NCBI GenBank assembly: GCA_046351595.1
Contig: JAXLYE010000009.1
Span: 310,001-374,000 of the forward strand
Length of the DNA: 64,000 nt
Direction: 5' to 3'
From: JAXLYE01 sp046351595
GTDB lineage: Bacteria > Myxococcota_A > Polyangia > Palsa-1104 > JAEUJZ01
Shown here in pieces: positions 29,142 to 38,101 of the stretch. Position 1 is the first letter of the stretch; every line of letters begins with the position of its first letter. The translations under genes were made by a program, and so were the position numbers. The notes beneath the pieces are model-generated. The model did not search any database. It was not told where the DNA came from and saw only the letters and a program-made list of their open reading frames with translations.

Positions 29142-30314
29142 ATGTCGACCGACGCCAAGGGCCCGAACCCGACCTGCCGAGAGTGCCGCGGCGTGCTGCG
29201 CTGGGACGCGGTCGCGCAGCGGCTGCGCTGCAAGGACTGCGGCGCGTCATCCGCCGCCAGCGACGAGGGCCGCATCGTCGAGCACGATCTCGAGGAGGCT
29301 CTCGATCAGGGCCTTCCGCGCGGCCGCATCGGCACCGGCAGCCGCCAGGTGCGCTGCCGCGAGTGCCTGGCCGAGGCCGAGGTCCCCGACGAGCTGGCCG
29401 CCACCCGCTGCGAGTTCTGCGGCAGCACCCTGGTGCTCGTGCAGGAGGCCGCCGCGGATCACTTCCTGCCCGAGTCCATGATCCCCTTCGCGATCGATCG
29501 CGCTGCCGCGGTGCGGGCGTTCCGCTCGTGGCTCGGCAGCCTGTGGCTGCGGCCGACGAACATCGGGCGCGCCGCGTCGCTGCACGAGCTGCACGGCGTC
29601 TACGTCCCCTACTGGACGTTCAGCTGCAAGGTCACCTCGCGCTACAGCGCCGAAGCCGGCTACACCACGTACTACGAGGAAGAGTCGCGCAGCGGCATCC
29701 CCGAGCGCCGCATCGCCCGCCGACGCTGGGAGCCATGCACCGGCCAGCGCCACGACCGCTACAGCAACCTCCTGGTCTGCGCCTCGCGCGGCCTGGCCTC
29801 GGAGCTGCGCGCCATCGCAAACTACTTCGACCTGGCGGGCCTGCTCCCGTACTCGCCCGAGTACCTGTGGGGCTTCGCCGCCGAGCGCTACGCCGTCGAT
29901 CTGCCGGCCGCGTGGCAGCGCGCGCGCACCGAGATCGAGCGCCTGCAAGACGACCGCTGCGCCGCCGACATCCCCGGCGATACGAAGCGCGGCCTGCGCA
30001 CCACGCACCAGATCGAGGGCGTGCGCTTCAAGCACGTCCTCTTGCCTCTGTGGATCGCGACCTACCGCTACCGCGGCCGCCTCCACCGCTTCCTGGTCAA
30101 CGGCCAGAGCGGCCGCGTCGCCGGCACCGCGCCGTACTCGGAGTGGAAGGTCGTGCTGACCGTGCTGCTGATCCTTGCGACCGCGGGCGCGCTCCTGTAC
30201 TTCCTGCACGCGCGCGAGCCGCGACCGCAGCGCCCGTCGCTGAGCGCCCGATCGAAGGCCGTGGTCTGCGCGCCGTGTGACTCTGATAACATCCAGGGGT
30301 TACGGCCCGCCTAG
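29142..30314 (+). CDS. Zinc-ribbon protein with a C-terminal membrane helix
   Basis: 390 residues. Two four-cysteine zinc ribbons stand at the N-terminus: Cys12/15/30/33 and Cys72/75/90/93. The middle domain has aromatic motifs (HGVYVPYWTFSCKV and, later, VLLPLWIATYRYRGRLHRFL, then NGQSGRVAG), and one helix follows (VVLTVLLILATAGALLYFL). Such proteins are often annotated as PriA-like or TFIIB-type zinc-finger proteins, but there is no helicase motif. I take it to be an uncharacterised membrane-associated protein family with the ribbons in the cytoplasm. Its 3' end overlaps the apparent start region of the next gene. Confidence 0.75.
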   Translation: MSTDAKGPNPTCRECRGVLRWDAVAQRLRCKDCGASSAASDEGRIVEHDLEEALDQGLPRGRIGTGSRQVRCRECLAEAEVPDELAATRCEFCGSTLVLVQEAAADHFLPESMIPFAIDRAAAVRAFRSWLGSLWLRPTNIGRAASLHELHGVYVPYWTFSCKVTSRYSAEAGYTTYYEEESRSGIPERRIARRRWEPCTGQRHDRYSNLLVCASRGLASELRAIANYFDLAGLLPYSPEYLWGFAAERYAVDLPAAWQRARTEIERLQDDRCAADIPGDTKRGLRTTHQIEGVRFKHVLLPLWIATYRYRGRLHRFLVNGQSGRVAGTAPYSEWKVVLTVLLILATAGALLYFLHAREPRPQRPSLSARSKAVVCAPCDSDNIQGLRPA

Positions 30315-30400
30315 CTCTCATCACGCTGGCCCTGCTCGGTGCGAGCGGCGCGTCTGCCGCACCGAAGGGCCAGCCGAGCAAGCCGCACCGGAGCGCACCC

Positions 30401-31081
30401 GTGGCCCGACCCGTCGCGCCGCGGAACCCGGTGGCGCAGTACCTCGAGACACCGAGCGACATTACGAGCACTGCGGCCTATCGCTACGGCCAGATCGGCA
30501 AGGTCGAGTGTGAGGCCGAGCTGAAGCGGCGGCAGATCCCCTTCAAGCGCGAGCCCGCGCGCGGCGTGTTCGCGGGGGTCCGCCTCACCGGCCCGCTGCG
30601 CGGCGTCCTGTTCCGCGGCGAAGGCACGGACCAGGAACGCGCGCGCAGCCCGCACGAGATCGTGAGCTGCCGCCTGGTGCTGGCGCTCTACGACGCGGCC
30701 GAGACGCTGCTCGCGCACGACATCGCCGAGGTCCGTCACTACTCGATGTACCGTCTGCCGCCGGAGTCGTGGCCGTGGGCGCGGCCGGCGGAGCGCCACC
30801 TCGGAGGCGTTGCGATCGATGCGGGACGGTTCATCAAAAAAGACGGCAGCGTCCTCGATGTCGACAAGCACTTCCACGGCGCGATCGGGGCCCGGACCTG
30901 CGGCCCCGGCGCCGCTCCCCGGCCCGCGACCGCGCAGGCGCTGGAGCTGCGCAAGCTCCTGTGCGAGCTCGTCGCGCGGCGGCTGTTCAACGTCGTTCTG
31001 ACGCCGAACTACAACGCCCCGCACAAGAACCACTTCCACCTCGAGGTGACCTCGGGGAAGCGCTGGTTCCTGGTGCACTGA
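30401..31081 (+). CDS. Extensin-like C-terminal domain protein, secreted
   Basis: 227 residues from the first usable start, a GTG at 30401. The frame is open back to a TAA at 30287-30289, and the upstream codons spell a good signal peptide (RLALITLALLGASGASA), so the real start is probably further upstream at a non-standard codon. The domain contains YGQIGKVECEAELKRRQIPF at the N-terminus and ends with FNVVLTPNYNAPHKNHFHLE. Spaced Cys residues and the HxHLE motif resemble the extensin-like family, which is structurally close to M15 LD/DD-carboxypeptidases. It may act on peptidoglycan or be a wall-associated protein. Confidence 0.7.
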   Translation: MARPVAPRNPVAQYLETPSDITSTAAYRYGQIGKVECEAELKRRQIPFKREPARGVFAGVRLTGPLRGVLFRGEGTDQERARSPHEIVSCRLVLALYDAAETLLAHDIAEVRHYSMYRLPPESWPWARPAERHLGGVAIDAGRFIKKDGSVLDVDKHFHGAIGARTCGPGAAPRPATAQALELRKLLCELVARRLFNVVLTPNYNAPHKNHFHLEVTSGKRWFLVH

Positions 31082-31115
31082 TACAGGGAGCACTTTCCCG
31101 TGCCCCCTCCGCGCC

Positions 31116-32807
31116 TCACTCCGACCCGTCGTCGAGCCGGCCCGCCAGCCGCCCGGCGAGCTGCGCGACGACGACCATCAGCTCGGCCGGCTTGACCGGC
31201 TTGACGACGTGGCTCTGGAAGCCGGCGACCAGCGCGCGGATGCGATCCTGCTCGCGCGCGTACGCGGTCAGCGCCACGGCCGGCGTGCGCCCGCCGCGCT
31301 CTGCGGGCAGCGCGCGCACCTTGCGGATCAGCGTGTACCCGTCTTCGTAGGGCATGCCGATGTCGCTGATCAAGAGGTCCGGCTGCTCGCTCTGCAGGAG
31401 CTCCAGCGCCTCGTGCGCCGAGCGCGCCATCGACACCGCGGCGCCGCGCTGCCGCAGCATGAACGCCAGGAACTCGCGCGAGTCCTGCTCGTCGTCGACC
31501 ACCAGCACCCGCAGCCCGTCGAACGAGAGCAGGCTCTCGGCGACCTCCTGATCCCAGGCCAGGCGCTCGCGCGGCGGCTCCGGCTCCGGCGCCTCGGTCT
31601 GCAGCGGCGACATCGGCAGCGTGACCGTGAACGTCGAGCCCTTGCCCTCGCCGGCGCTCTCGGCGCGGATGGTGCCGCCGTGCAGCTCGGTCAGGTGACG
31701 CGCCAGCGCCAGGCCCAGCCCCAGCCCCGCGTGCGCGCGCGAGGTGCTGGCGTCGGCCTGCCGGAAGCGCTCGAACAGGCTCGGGACAAACTCCGGCTGG
31801 ATGCCCTTGCCGGTGTCGGTGATCGCCAGCTCGACCGACGAGTCGAAGCGGCGCAGCAGGACCGCGACCTGGCCGCCCTTGGGCGTGAACTTCACCGCGT
31901 TCGACAAGAGGTTCCAGAAGATCTGCTGCAGCCGATCCGCGTCGCCCAGCACCCAGCCCGAGTCCGGCGCGAGCCGCTCGCGCAGCTTGATCGCCTTGGC
32001 GTGCGCAGCCGGCCGCACCGCGTCCACCGCGGCCCGCACCACCGGCTCGACCTCCAGCGGCCGCGTCTCCAGGCGCAGCTTGCCGGTGATGATGCGCGAG
32101 ACGTCCAACAGATCCTCGATGAGCTGCTTCTGCGCCTTGGCGTTCCGACGGATGACCTCGAGCGCGTGCGCCGTGGCCTGCGCCTCGAGCTGCTGCGTGC
32201 CCAGGATGTCGGCCCAGCCGAGGATGGCGTTCAGCGGTGTGCGCAGCTCGTGCGAGACCGTGGCCAGAAACTCGTCCTTGAGGCGGCTGGCGCGCTCGGC
32301 GTGCTCCCGCGCCTCGCGCTCGCGCACCACCAGCCGCTGCTGCTCCTCCTCGGCGCGCTTGGTCTCGGTGCGGTCGCGGCAGACCTTGGCGAAGCCGCAC
32401 AGCTGCCCCGACGGATCCCGCAGCGGCGAGATGATGCCGCTGCCCCAGAAGCGTGAGCCGTCCCGGCACAGGTGCCAGCGCTCGTCGCGGACGTGGCCGT
32501 CGCGCTCGGCGATGCGCATCTCCTGCTCGGCGATGCCTGCGGCCTGATCCTCGGGCGTGAACAGCTGCGCCACGGGCTGGCCGAGGATCTCGGTCTCGTC
32601 ATAGCCGAAGAGGAGGGCGGCGCCGGCGTTCCAGCTCGCGATCAGCCCGTCCGGATCGAGGCAGAAGATGGCGTACTCCTCGATGTGGTCCACGATGAAG
32701 TGGAACAGCTCTTCGTAGCTGAGGGAGGGGCCTGCCGCGCGATACCTTACGCGGGCGCTGGCGGCTCGGCGTCGTCCCGTAATGGTCGTCGGGTCATCGG
32801 CTTCCAT
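31116..32807 (-). CDS. Hybrid histidine kinase: PAS, kinase, receiver
   Basis: 563 residues from the ATG at 32807 (GGAAG five bases before it). Domains in order: PAS (about 30-145, with GLIASWNAGAALLFGYDETE), a coiled-coil linker, HisKA with phospho-accepting His186 in ATVSHELRTPLN, HATPase_c with LLSNAVKFTPKGG, DTGKGI and GLGLGLALAR, then a receiver domain with acceptor Asp482 (LLISDIGMP) and the conserved Lys in VVKPVKPAEL. There is no membrane helix, so it senses a cytoplasmic cue through PAS. No separate response regulator is adjacent, and phosphotransfer to its own receiver is expected. An in-frame start at 32924 would only add an unlikely basic leader. Confidence 0.92.
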   Translation of the reverse strand: MEADDPTTITGRRRAASARVRYRAAGPSLSYEELFHFIVDHIEEYAIFCLDPDGLIASWNAGAALLFGYDETEILGQPVAQLFTPEDQAAGIAEQEMRIAERDGHVRDERWHLCRDGSRFWGSGIISPLRDPSGQLCGFAKVCRDRTETKRAEEEQQRLVVREREAREHAERASRLKDEFLATVSHELRTPLNAILGWADILGTQQLEAQATAHALEVIRRNAKAQKQLIEDLLDVSRIITGKLRLETRPLEVEPVVRAAVDAVRPAAHAKAIKLRERLAPDSGWVLGDADRLQQIFWNLLSNAVKFTPKGGQVAVLLRRFDSSVELAITDTGKGIQPEFVPSLFERFRQADASTSRAHAGLGLGLALARHLTELHGGTIRAESAGEGKGSTFTVTLPMSPLQTEAPEPEPPRERLAWDQEVAESLLSFDGLRVLVVDDEQDSREFLAFMLRQRGAAVSMARSAHEALELLQSEQPDLLISDIGMPYEDGYTLIRKVRALPAERGGRTPAVALTAYAREQDRIRALVAGFQSHVVKPVKPAELMVVVAQLAGRLAGRLDDGSE

Positions 32808-33055
32808 GAGGTCTTCCCCGAGGCGAACGGCTTGCCCGCCACGCCCCCACAACGCCTCAATGCACCTACGATGACAATACGCTGTCGCACGGGCGGAAAG
32901 ATGCAACGAAGAACGAGGAGCCACAGAAACTGCTTGTTGACGGATCCGTCAATAAACAGCCAATGGAAGGAAACAGGAAGGTAGGCAGACAGCCAGGCAG
33001 GTGCCAGATACGCCCCAGGGCTCCGCACCAGAACGGGCGGAGCCAGGCGCGCGGA

Positions 33056-33883
33056 TCAGGTGCCAGAGCAGCGCGGCGCGAAGAACTCGTCGTCGCTGGC
33101 CGATACGAACTCGTCGTCGCACCAGGCCGAGGCGAGGGCGTGGCCGTTGCGCACGCACTGATCGTGATCGTGGCAGTCCAGCGTCAGGGTCTGGGTGCCG
33201 CCGGGGCAGCCGGGGCCGCAGTTGCCGTAGCAGTTGCCGCGCTCGTACAGCCCGGCGACGTGGTCCTGGCCGGCGGTGACCCAGCGGCCGCCGACGTAGT
33301 ACTCCGTCGAGCCGGAGCGCAGCCCCACGTGGCCGTTGCTGGTCGAGCGGGCGGCGTTGCGGGCATAGTTGTTGTCGTCGTGCGTCGCCTTGACGTAGCT
33401 CCCTTTCGAGGAGCACAGGCTGGTCCAGCCGCGGTTCTCGCTGCCCGCGACCTGGCGCTGCAGCGGCACCGTGGTCGGCGTCTGCGACCAGCTGGACACG
33501 AGGCGCAGCAGCATGCCCGCCGCCGGCTGATCGCCGTCGAGCTGCTCGTCGAGCGCGGTGCCGAGCCGGGTGAGCAGCGCGCGATCGGCATCGAGGATCT
33601 GCGTGTCGCCGCCGCTGCCCGCGAAGCCGTCGATCTCGGCCACCTGGTGGTTGCGATCGAGCAGCGCGCTCAGCGTCATGCCGTTGATGTCGACGACCAC
33701 GTCGAAGACGCCCGCCTCGACCTGGGTGCTGGTGAAGCGCACCCGCGCGTCCCCCTGCGTATAGGCTCCGGTGACGCGGCCGGGGTCCGCCTGGAGCTGG
33801 AGCGGAGCGCTGCTCCCCTCGGGGTTTACGGCGCACGCCGCGAGGAACAGGCCAAGACCTGCGATCCTCTGTAGCTTCTTCAT
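33056..33883 (-). CDS. Phospholipase A2-like lipoprotein
   Basis: 275 residues. GAGGAG lies about eight bases before the ATG. A lipoprotein signal ends in LAAC with Cys17 as the lipid site. The C-terminal 65 residues hold a Cys-rich phospholipase-A2-like core: GNCYGNCGPGC then LDCHDHDQCV, where His240-Asp241 would be the catalytic dyad, followed by ASAWCDDEF. Prokaryotic PLA2 enzymes have the same CxxHDxC arrangement. The N-terminal 200 residues are beta-rich and unassigned. It would be an outer-membrane-anchored or surface lipase, useful to a predatory or scavenging bacterium, but activity is inferred from the motif only. Confidence 0.7.
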   Translation of the reverse strand: MKKLQRIAGLGLFLAACAVNPEGSSAPLQLQADPGRVTGAYTQGDARVRFTSTQVEAGVFDVVVDINGMTLSALLDRNHQVAEIDGFAGSGGDTQILDADRALLTRLGTALDEQLDGDQPAAGMLLRLVSSWSQTPTTVPLQRQVAGSENRGWTSLCSSKGSYVKATHDDNNYARNAARSTSNGHVGLRSGSTEYYVGGRWVTAGQDHVAGLYERGNCYGNCGPGCPGGTQTLTLDCHDHDQCVRNGHALASAWCDDEFVSASDDEFFAPRCSGT

Positions 33884-33963
33884 GGTGGCTCTCCTCTGGA
33901 TGAGGTTGGGGACGTCCGCAGGAGGGCTGCGGGCTCGGGGAGCACCATATGAAAAAGACGCGG

Positions 33964-33978
33964 GGCGCTACAAGCGCC
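33964..33978 (-). terminator. Terminator hairpin overlapping the protease stop codon
   Basis: On the minus strand GGCGCT-TGT-AGCGCC forms a perfect six-base stem that contains the TAG stop codon, followed a few bases later by TCTTTTT (33957-33951). The stop codon is part of the predicted terminator. Confidence 0.45.
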
Positions 33979-35161
33979 GCGGCGCCCTGCGAAAAGGAAT
34001 CACCAAAAGGAGCCCGAAAAGGAGCATCCACGCGGCTGCCGGGTTGCCCGCCAGGGGAGCGCGCGGAAGGCTGCAGCCCGATGCCGGCGGCGCCGTCGGG
34101 CAGGCGCGGTAGCAGCGGCAGGAGTCCGCGGTGTCCTCGGCGCGGATCCGGACGCAGCGCGATTCGGCCGGTGCCGCGGCCTCGGTCGTGCACTCGCTGT
34201 CGCCGCGGCACGCGGTACCGAGCGCGCCCGCGAGCAGGCCGGGGAGGACGCAGCGCGGGGCGAGCCCCTGCTCGCTCGGGCCGACCTGGCAGACGAGCCC
34301 GCGGGGGCAGTCCGCGTCCGCCGCGCAGGGCGCCGTGCACAGGGCCTCACCGTCGAGATCGTCGAGGTTCGGGCCGTCGGGCGGGGCCGGGGCGGGCGAC
34401 GTGGCGCGCGCGATCCAGGGCGCAAGGAAGTCGCTGCGGAAGGCGTCCACGCGCACGTTGCGGCCGTAGCCGGCGCAGCCCGGATCGCCGCGGGAGGTGA
34501 CGCCGATCAGCACCTCGCGGCCGCCGTCCTGCGCGAGCACCGGGCCGCCGCTGTCGCCGTGGCAGCTCAGCGCGGGGCCGGGCACGACGAGGAAGGCGGC
34601 GGCGTTCACCTCGCTGATGCGCGCGGTGCCCGTGCGCTTGCTGCGCGGCGGCTCGCCGCTCGGGCGGGTCTGGCCGAAGCCGACCAGGCGCACGCTCTGA
34701 CCGATCGGGGCGGCGGGCAGGGGGCCCAGCGCGATCGGCGCCGCCGGTGCCGCCTCGCCGAGCTCGAGCAGCGCGAGATCCGCGGCGTCGCCGTCTTCGT
34801 GGTAGTCGGGGTGGACGTGTACCGCGGCCACGCGCCGCACCCGCGCCGCCGGATCGGACGCGTCGCTGCCGAGCAGGATCTCGAGGTGGCTGCCGAGGCG
34901 CGGATCGTTTACGCAGTGCGCAGCGGTCAGGACCAGGCGCGGCGCGATCAGGGTGCCGCTGCAGTGCACGCTCAGCGCATCCGCGCAGCCGAGGCGGCGC
35001 ACGCCGATCGCCACCACCGCGGGGTCGCCGGCGTCGGGCGTGCCGTCGACGATGGCGCGGCGCACCGCGGCGGGCGGCGCCGCCTCGCAGCCGCACAAGA
35101 GCCCCAGCACGAGCACCGCGGCGCTCCGCATCGCGGACCCGCGCGCCGCTCTTGTCGTCAT
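33968..35161 (-). CDS. Trypsin-like serine protease with MYXO-CTERM-like tail
   Basis: 397 residues. The full chymotrypsin-fold triad is visible: His82 in LTAAHC, Asp128 in DAADLALL and Ser204 in CHGDSGGP, with IVDGTPD marking the mature N-terminus (residue 37). A Cys-rich region (about 270-350) follows, then SGCSLPRAP, a membrane helix (AWMLLFGLLLVIPF) and RRAPRRL. This is the Cys, helix, Arg-cluster form of the MYXO-CTERM sorting signal, which anchors proteins to the myxobacterial surface. The first ATG overlaps the upstream stop (ATGA); an ATG at 35131 would give a shorter signal with a possible lipobox (LCGC). Likely a surface or secreted protease. Confidence 0.88.
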   Translation of the reverse strand: MTTRAARGSAMRSAAVLVLGLLCGCEAAPPAAVRRAIVDGTPDAGDPAVVAIGVRRLGCADALSVHCSGTLIAPRLVLTAAHCVNDPRLGSHLEILLGSDASDPAARVRRVAAVHVHPDYHEDGDAADLALLELGEAAPAAPIALGPLPAAPIGQSVRLVGFGQTRPSGEPPRSKRTGTARISEVNAAAFLVVPGPALSCHGDSGGPVLAQDGGREVLIGVTSRGDPGCAGYGRNVRVDAFRSDFLAPWIARATSPAPAPPDGPNLDDLDGEALCTAPCAADADCPRGLVCQVGPSEQGLAPRCVLPGLLAGALGTACRGDSECTTEAAAPAESRCVRIRAEDTADSCRCYRACPTAPPASGCSLPRAPLAGNPAAAWMLLFGLLLVIPFRRAPRRL

Positions 35162-35697
35162 GGGGAAGGCGGCGGCTGGGCCGGCGGTGCGGCGGCTTCC
35201 TGCTGCAGCTGGGTCAGGCGCTTGCGCAGCCGCTCGACGCGCAGCTGGTTGCGGCGGGCGGTCTCGCTGTCCCCGGCCTGCTCGGCGCGGCGGCCCTCGT
35301 CCGCAAGGCGCGTGATGCTGGTCTCGACCAGGCGGATCGCCGCCTGCCGGGTCTGGCGCTGCTCGTCCGCGGTCGGCGCGCGCTGCTCGGGGCGCGGGCG
35401 GATCTGATCCTCGGACGGCGGCGGCATGCCGTACGGATCGGCCTCGCCGGCGTCGGGGGCTGTCGACGGAGCGGCCGATGGTTCCGGTCGCGGCGCGGCG
35501 CCCGGGAGCCCGGCGTCCGCCGCGGCCGGTGTCTCCGACGGCGGCACGGCGCCGGTCGGTGCCACCGCGGGCTCGTGCCGCGGCCACAGGATCAGGAGGA
35601 GCGCCACCAGCCCCAGCGCCCCGCCGACGGCAGCCAGCCTGCGGACGGGGAAGGCCGCCGGCCTGCGTCGTCTCTTTATAGCGCCACGATCTTCCAC
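35158..35697 (-). CDS. Single-helix membrane protein, protease operon
   Basis: 179 residues. A basic N-terminus (IKRRRRPAAF), one membrane helix (VGGALGLVALLLILWP), a Pro/Ala-rich linker of about 65 residues and a C-terminal coiled coil (EQRQTRQAAIRLVETSITRL onward). It overlaps the protease start by four bases and the preceding lipoprotein gene by 22, so the three form one translational unit. No family was recognised; the layout suggests a periplasm-facing coiled-coil partner. Confidence 0.6.
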   Translation of the reverse strand: MEDRGAIKRRRRPAAFPVRRLAAVGGALGLVALLLILWPRHEPAVAPTGAVPPSETPAAADAGLPGAAPRPEPSAAPSTAPDAGEADPYGMPPPSEDQIRPRPEQRAPTADEQRQTRQAAIRLVETSITRLADEGRRAEQAGDSETARRNQLRVERLRKRLTQLQQEAAAPPAQPPPSP

Positions 35698-36095
35698 TGT
35701 CCGTCCTCCGCCTTCACCCGGATGATGAGGTCGGTCGCGCGCCCGCGCAGGCGGGCCCGGACCAGGTGCGCCGAGGCGTCGCGGCCGTCCACCTGCGTAT
35801 CGAGCAGGTGCTCCAGCGGGTGCTCGAGCACCTGCTCGAGCAGCTCGGCGCAGCGGCCAGCCTGATCGATCTTGCTGCGCAGCGGGCCGCCGAGCACGCG
35901 CATCGCGTCGCTGCAGTCGTGGCGCGCCGCGGCCGCGTAGAAGCGCCGGACCGCGTCGGCGGGCTGCCCGCTCGGCGGCGACGGCCGGCAGGCCAGCACG
36001 AGCAGGGCGATGCTGATGAGCTCCAGGCCGCGGCCGCGGCGTCCCCGGCGGACGGATCCGCCCCGGGCGCGACGATGTGGTTCCTGGCTGAGCAT
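35676..36095 (-). CDS. Small lipoprotein with an NTF2/DUF4878-like fold
   Basis: 139 residues. A very basic n-region leads into LISIALLVLACRPSP, a lipoprotein signal ending in VLAC. The mature part reads ADAVRRFYAAAARHDCSDAM near the start and LIIRVKAEDGQWKIVAL at the end, the helix-then-sheet pattern of lumazine-binding or DUF4878 lipoproteins. It is the first gene of the three-gene protease group and overlaps the next by 22 bases. The exact start is uncertain. A binding role is likely rather than catalysis. Confidence 0.6.
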   Translation of the reverse strand: MLSQEPHRRARGGSVRRGRRGRGLELISIALLVLACRPSPPSGQPADAVRRFYAAAARHDCSDAMRVLGGPLRSKIDQAGRCAELLEQVLEHPLEHLLDTQVDGRDASAHLVRARLRGRATDLIIRVKAEDGQWKIVAL

Positions 36096-36190
36096 GCCGA
36101 GCCCCGCGAGGGAGAGCGCGACGCTACCGCTCGGGCGACGGGCGTGTCAACAGCGGCGCGGGCGGGCGCCGCGCGCTCCCTCGATCTCGA

Positions 36191-38101
36191 TCAGGCGGCG
36201 GGCTGCTGCGACGGGGTTTCGTCGGTGCGGTGGGCGGCGAACTGCAGGCGGTGCAGGCGGGCGTAGACGCCGTCCTTGCGCAACAGCTCCTCGTGCGTGC
36301 CTTCTTCGACGATGCGGCCCTTGTGGAAGACGATGATGCGGTCCGCGGCCTGGATGGTCGACAGGCGGTGCGCGATGATGAGCGCGGTGCGGTCCTGCAT
36401 CACCGCCTCGACCGCGCGCTGCAGCCGCGCTTCGGTGTCGCTGTCGACGCTGGCCGTGGCCTCGTCGAGGATGAGGATGGGCGCGTCGCGGTACAGCGCG
36501 CGCGCGAAAGCCAGGAGCTGCCGCTCGCCGGCGCTGAAGTTGGCGCCGCGCTCGTCGACCTGGGCGGTCAGGCCGCCGCGCCGCTCGAACAGCTCGAGGG
36601 CGCCGATGCGGCGCAGCGCCTCGCGGACCCGCTCTTCGCTCGGGTGCTCGTCGCCCATCGCGATGTTCGAGAGCACGGTGCCCGAGAACAGGAACACGTC
36701 CTGCGGCACGACCGAGAACAGCCCGCGCAGCTCGGCGCGCTTGTACGCGCGCACGTCGCGGCCCATCACCCGCACCACGCCGGCACGCGGCGCATAGAGG
36801 CGCAGCACCAGGCTGGCGACCGTGGTCTTGCCCGCGCCCGTGGCGCCGACCAGCGCGATCTTCTCGCCGCGGCGGGCGTGCATCGACACGTCGCGCAGCA
36901 CCGGCACGTTCTGCTTGTACTCGAACTCGACGTGCTCCAGCGCCATCGCCTCGTCCGCGGGTCCCGTCGAGGGCTCGCCCTGCAGCACGACCTCTTCCTC
37001 GCGATCCTTCTCGTCGAGCAGCTGGAAGATTCGCTCGGCGCCCGAGAGCGCGCTCTGCAGGACGGTGTAGCGCTGCGACAGCATGCTCACCGGCTCAAAG
37101 AACTGGCGGATGTACTGCGTGAACGTCACCACCAGCGCGAACGACACCGGCGTGCGGCCCAGGCGGTAGACCCCGACCCACCACAGCACGCTGGCGATGC
37201 ACACGGTGCTGATCATCTCGATGGCCGCGTCGAGCACGGCCTCGTAGTAGATCGCGCGCTTGTTGGCGTCGCGGTAGGCGGCGTTGATCTCGTCGAACTC
37301 GCTGCAGCACCAGGCCTCGCGCGAGTACGCCTGCACGACCGCGATGCCGCCGACCTGCTCGTTGAGGAAGGCGTTGAGGCGCGCGGTCTTGGTGCGGATG
37401 TCGCGGTAGGCGCGCTTGGAGCCGCGCCGCACGAACGAGACCAAGAGGAGCACGATCGGCAGCGCAGCGAACGCGATCAGCGCCAGCTGCCAGTCGAGCG
37501 CCAGCATCGCGACGACGATGCCGACCAAAAGCACGATGTCGCCGATGGCGCTGAGCACACCGCTGGCAAACAGCTCGCTGACCGCGTCGACGTCGTTGGT
37601 GGCGCGCGTCACCAGGCGGCCGACCGGGGTGTGATCGAAGAAGCGCAGCCGCAGCGTCTGCAGGAAGCGGAAGACGTGGGCGCGCAGGTCGGCCATCGAC
37701 AGCGCGCCGGCCAGCTGCATCGCGTAGATCTGCGCAAACATCAGGATCTGCGAGCCGACCACCAGCGCGGACAGCAGCAAGCCGTCGCGGACGAGCAGCG
37801 CGGCCTGCTTCTGACCGGCGTGCTGGACGACGCGGCCCATGACCACGGGCCGCATCAGGTTGACGCCCGCGATCGCGAACATGGCGAGCACCGACAGCAC
37901 CACCCAGCCCGCGTGCGGCCGGACGAACGGCCACAGCCGCCGCAAGAGCGCCGCGTCCTGGCTCTTCTGGATCGCGTCCTCGTCGTGGAAGGCGCGCAGG
38001 CGCTGCTCGGCCTGCGTCGGCGCGGCCTGGCCCTTGACTCTGTCCTTGCCGGGGCCCTTGTCCGGACCCCGCTCGGAAACGGGGGAACTCTGCGCGCTCA
38101 T
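36191..38101 (-). CDS. ABC exporter half-transporter, signature-degenerate subunit
   Basis: 636 residues: six transmembrane helices, then a nucleotide-binding domain with Walker A (GATGAGKT), Q-loop (VVPQDVFLFSG), Walker B with the catalytic Glu intact (LILDEATASVD) and H-loop (IAHRLS). The signature is FSAGERQ instead of LSGGQ. Its start overlaps the stop of the other half-transporter (ATGA). The pair forms a heterodimeric exporter of the YheH/YheI (TM287/288) type. The substrate is unknown; lipids, peptides or drugs are usual. Confidence 0.9.
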   Translation of the reverse strand: MSAQSSPVSERGPDKGPGKDRVKGQAAPTQAEQRLRAFHDEDAIQKSQDAALLRRLWPFVRPHAGWVVLSVLAMFAIAGVNLMRPVVMGRVVQHAGQKQAALLVRDGLLLSALVVGSQILMFAQIYAMQLAGALSMADLRAHVFRFLQTLRLRFFDHTPVGRLVTRATNDVDAVSELFASGVLSAIGDIVLLVGIVVAMLALDWQLALIAFAALPIVLLLVSFVRRGSKRAYRDIRTKTARLNAFLNEQVGGIAVVQAYSREAWCCSEFDEINAAYRDANKRAIYYEAVLDAAIEMISTVCIASVLWWVGVYRLGRTPVSFALVVTFTQYIRQFFEPVSMLSQRYTVLQSALSGAERIFQLLDEKDREEEVVLQGEPSTGPADEAMALEHVEFEYKQNVPVLRDVSMHARRGEKIALVGATGAGKTTVASLVLRLYAPRAGVVRVMGRDVRAYKRAELRGLFSVVPQDVFLFSGTVLSNIAMGDEHPSEERVREALRRIGALELFERRGGLTAQVDERGANFSAGERQLLAFARALYRDAPILILDEATASVDSDTEARLQRAVEAVMQDRTALIIAHRLSTIQAADRIIVFHKGRIVEEGTHEELLRKDGVYARLHRLQFAAHRTDETPSQQPAA

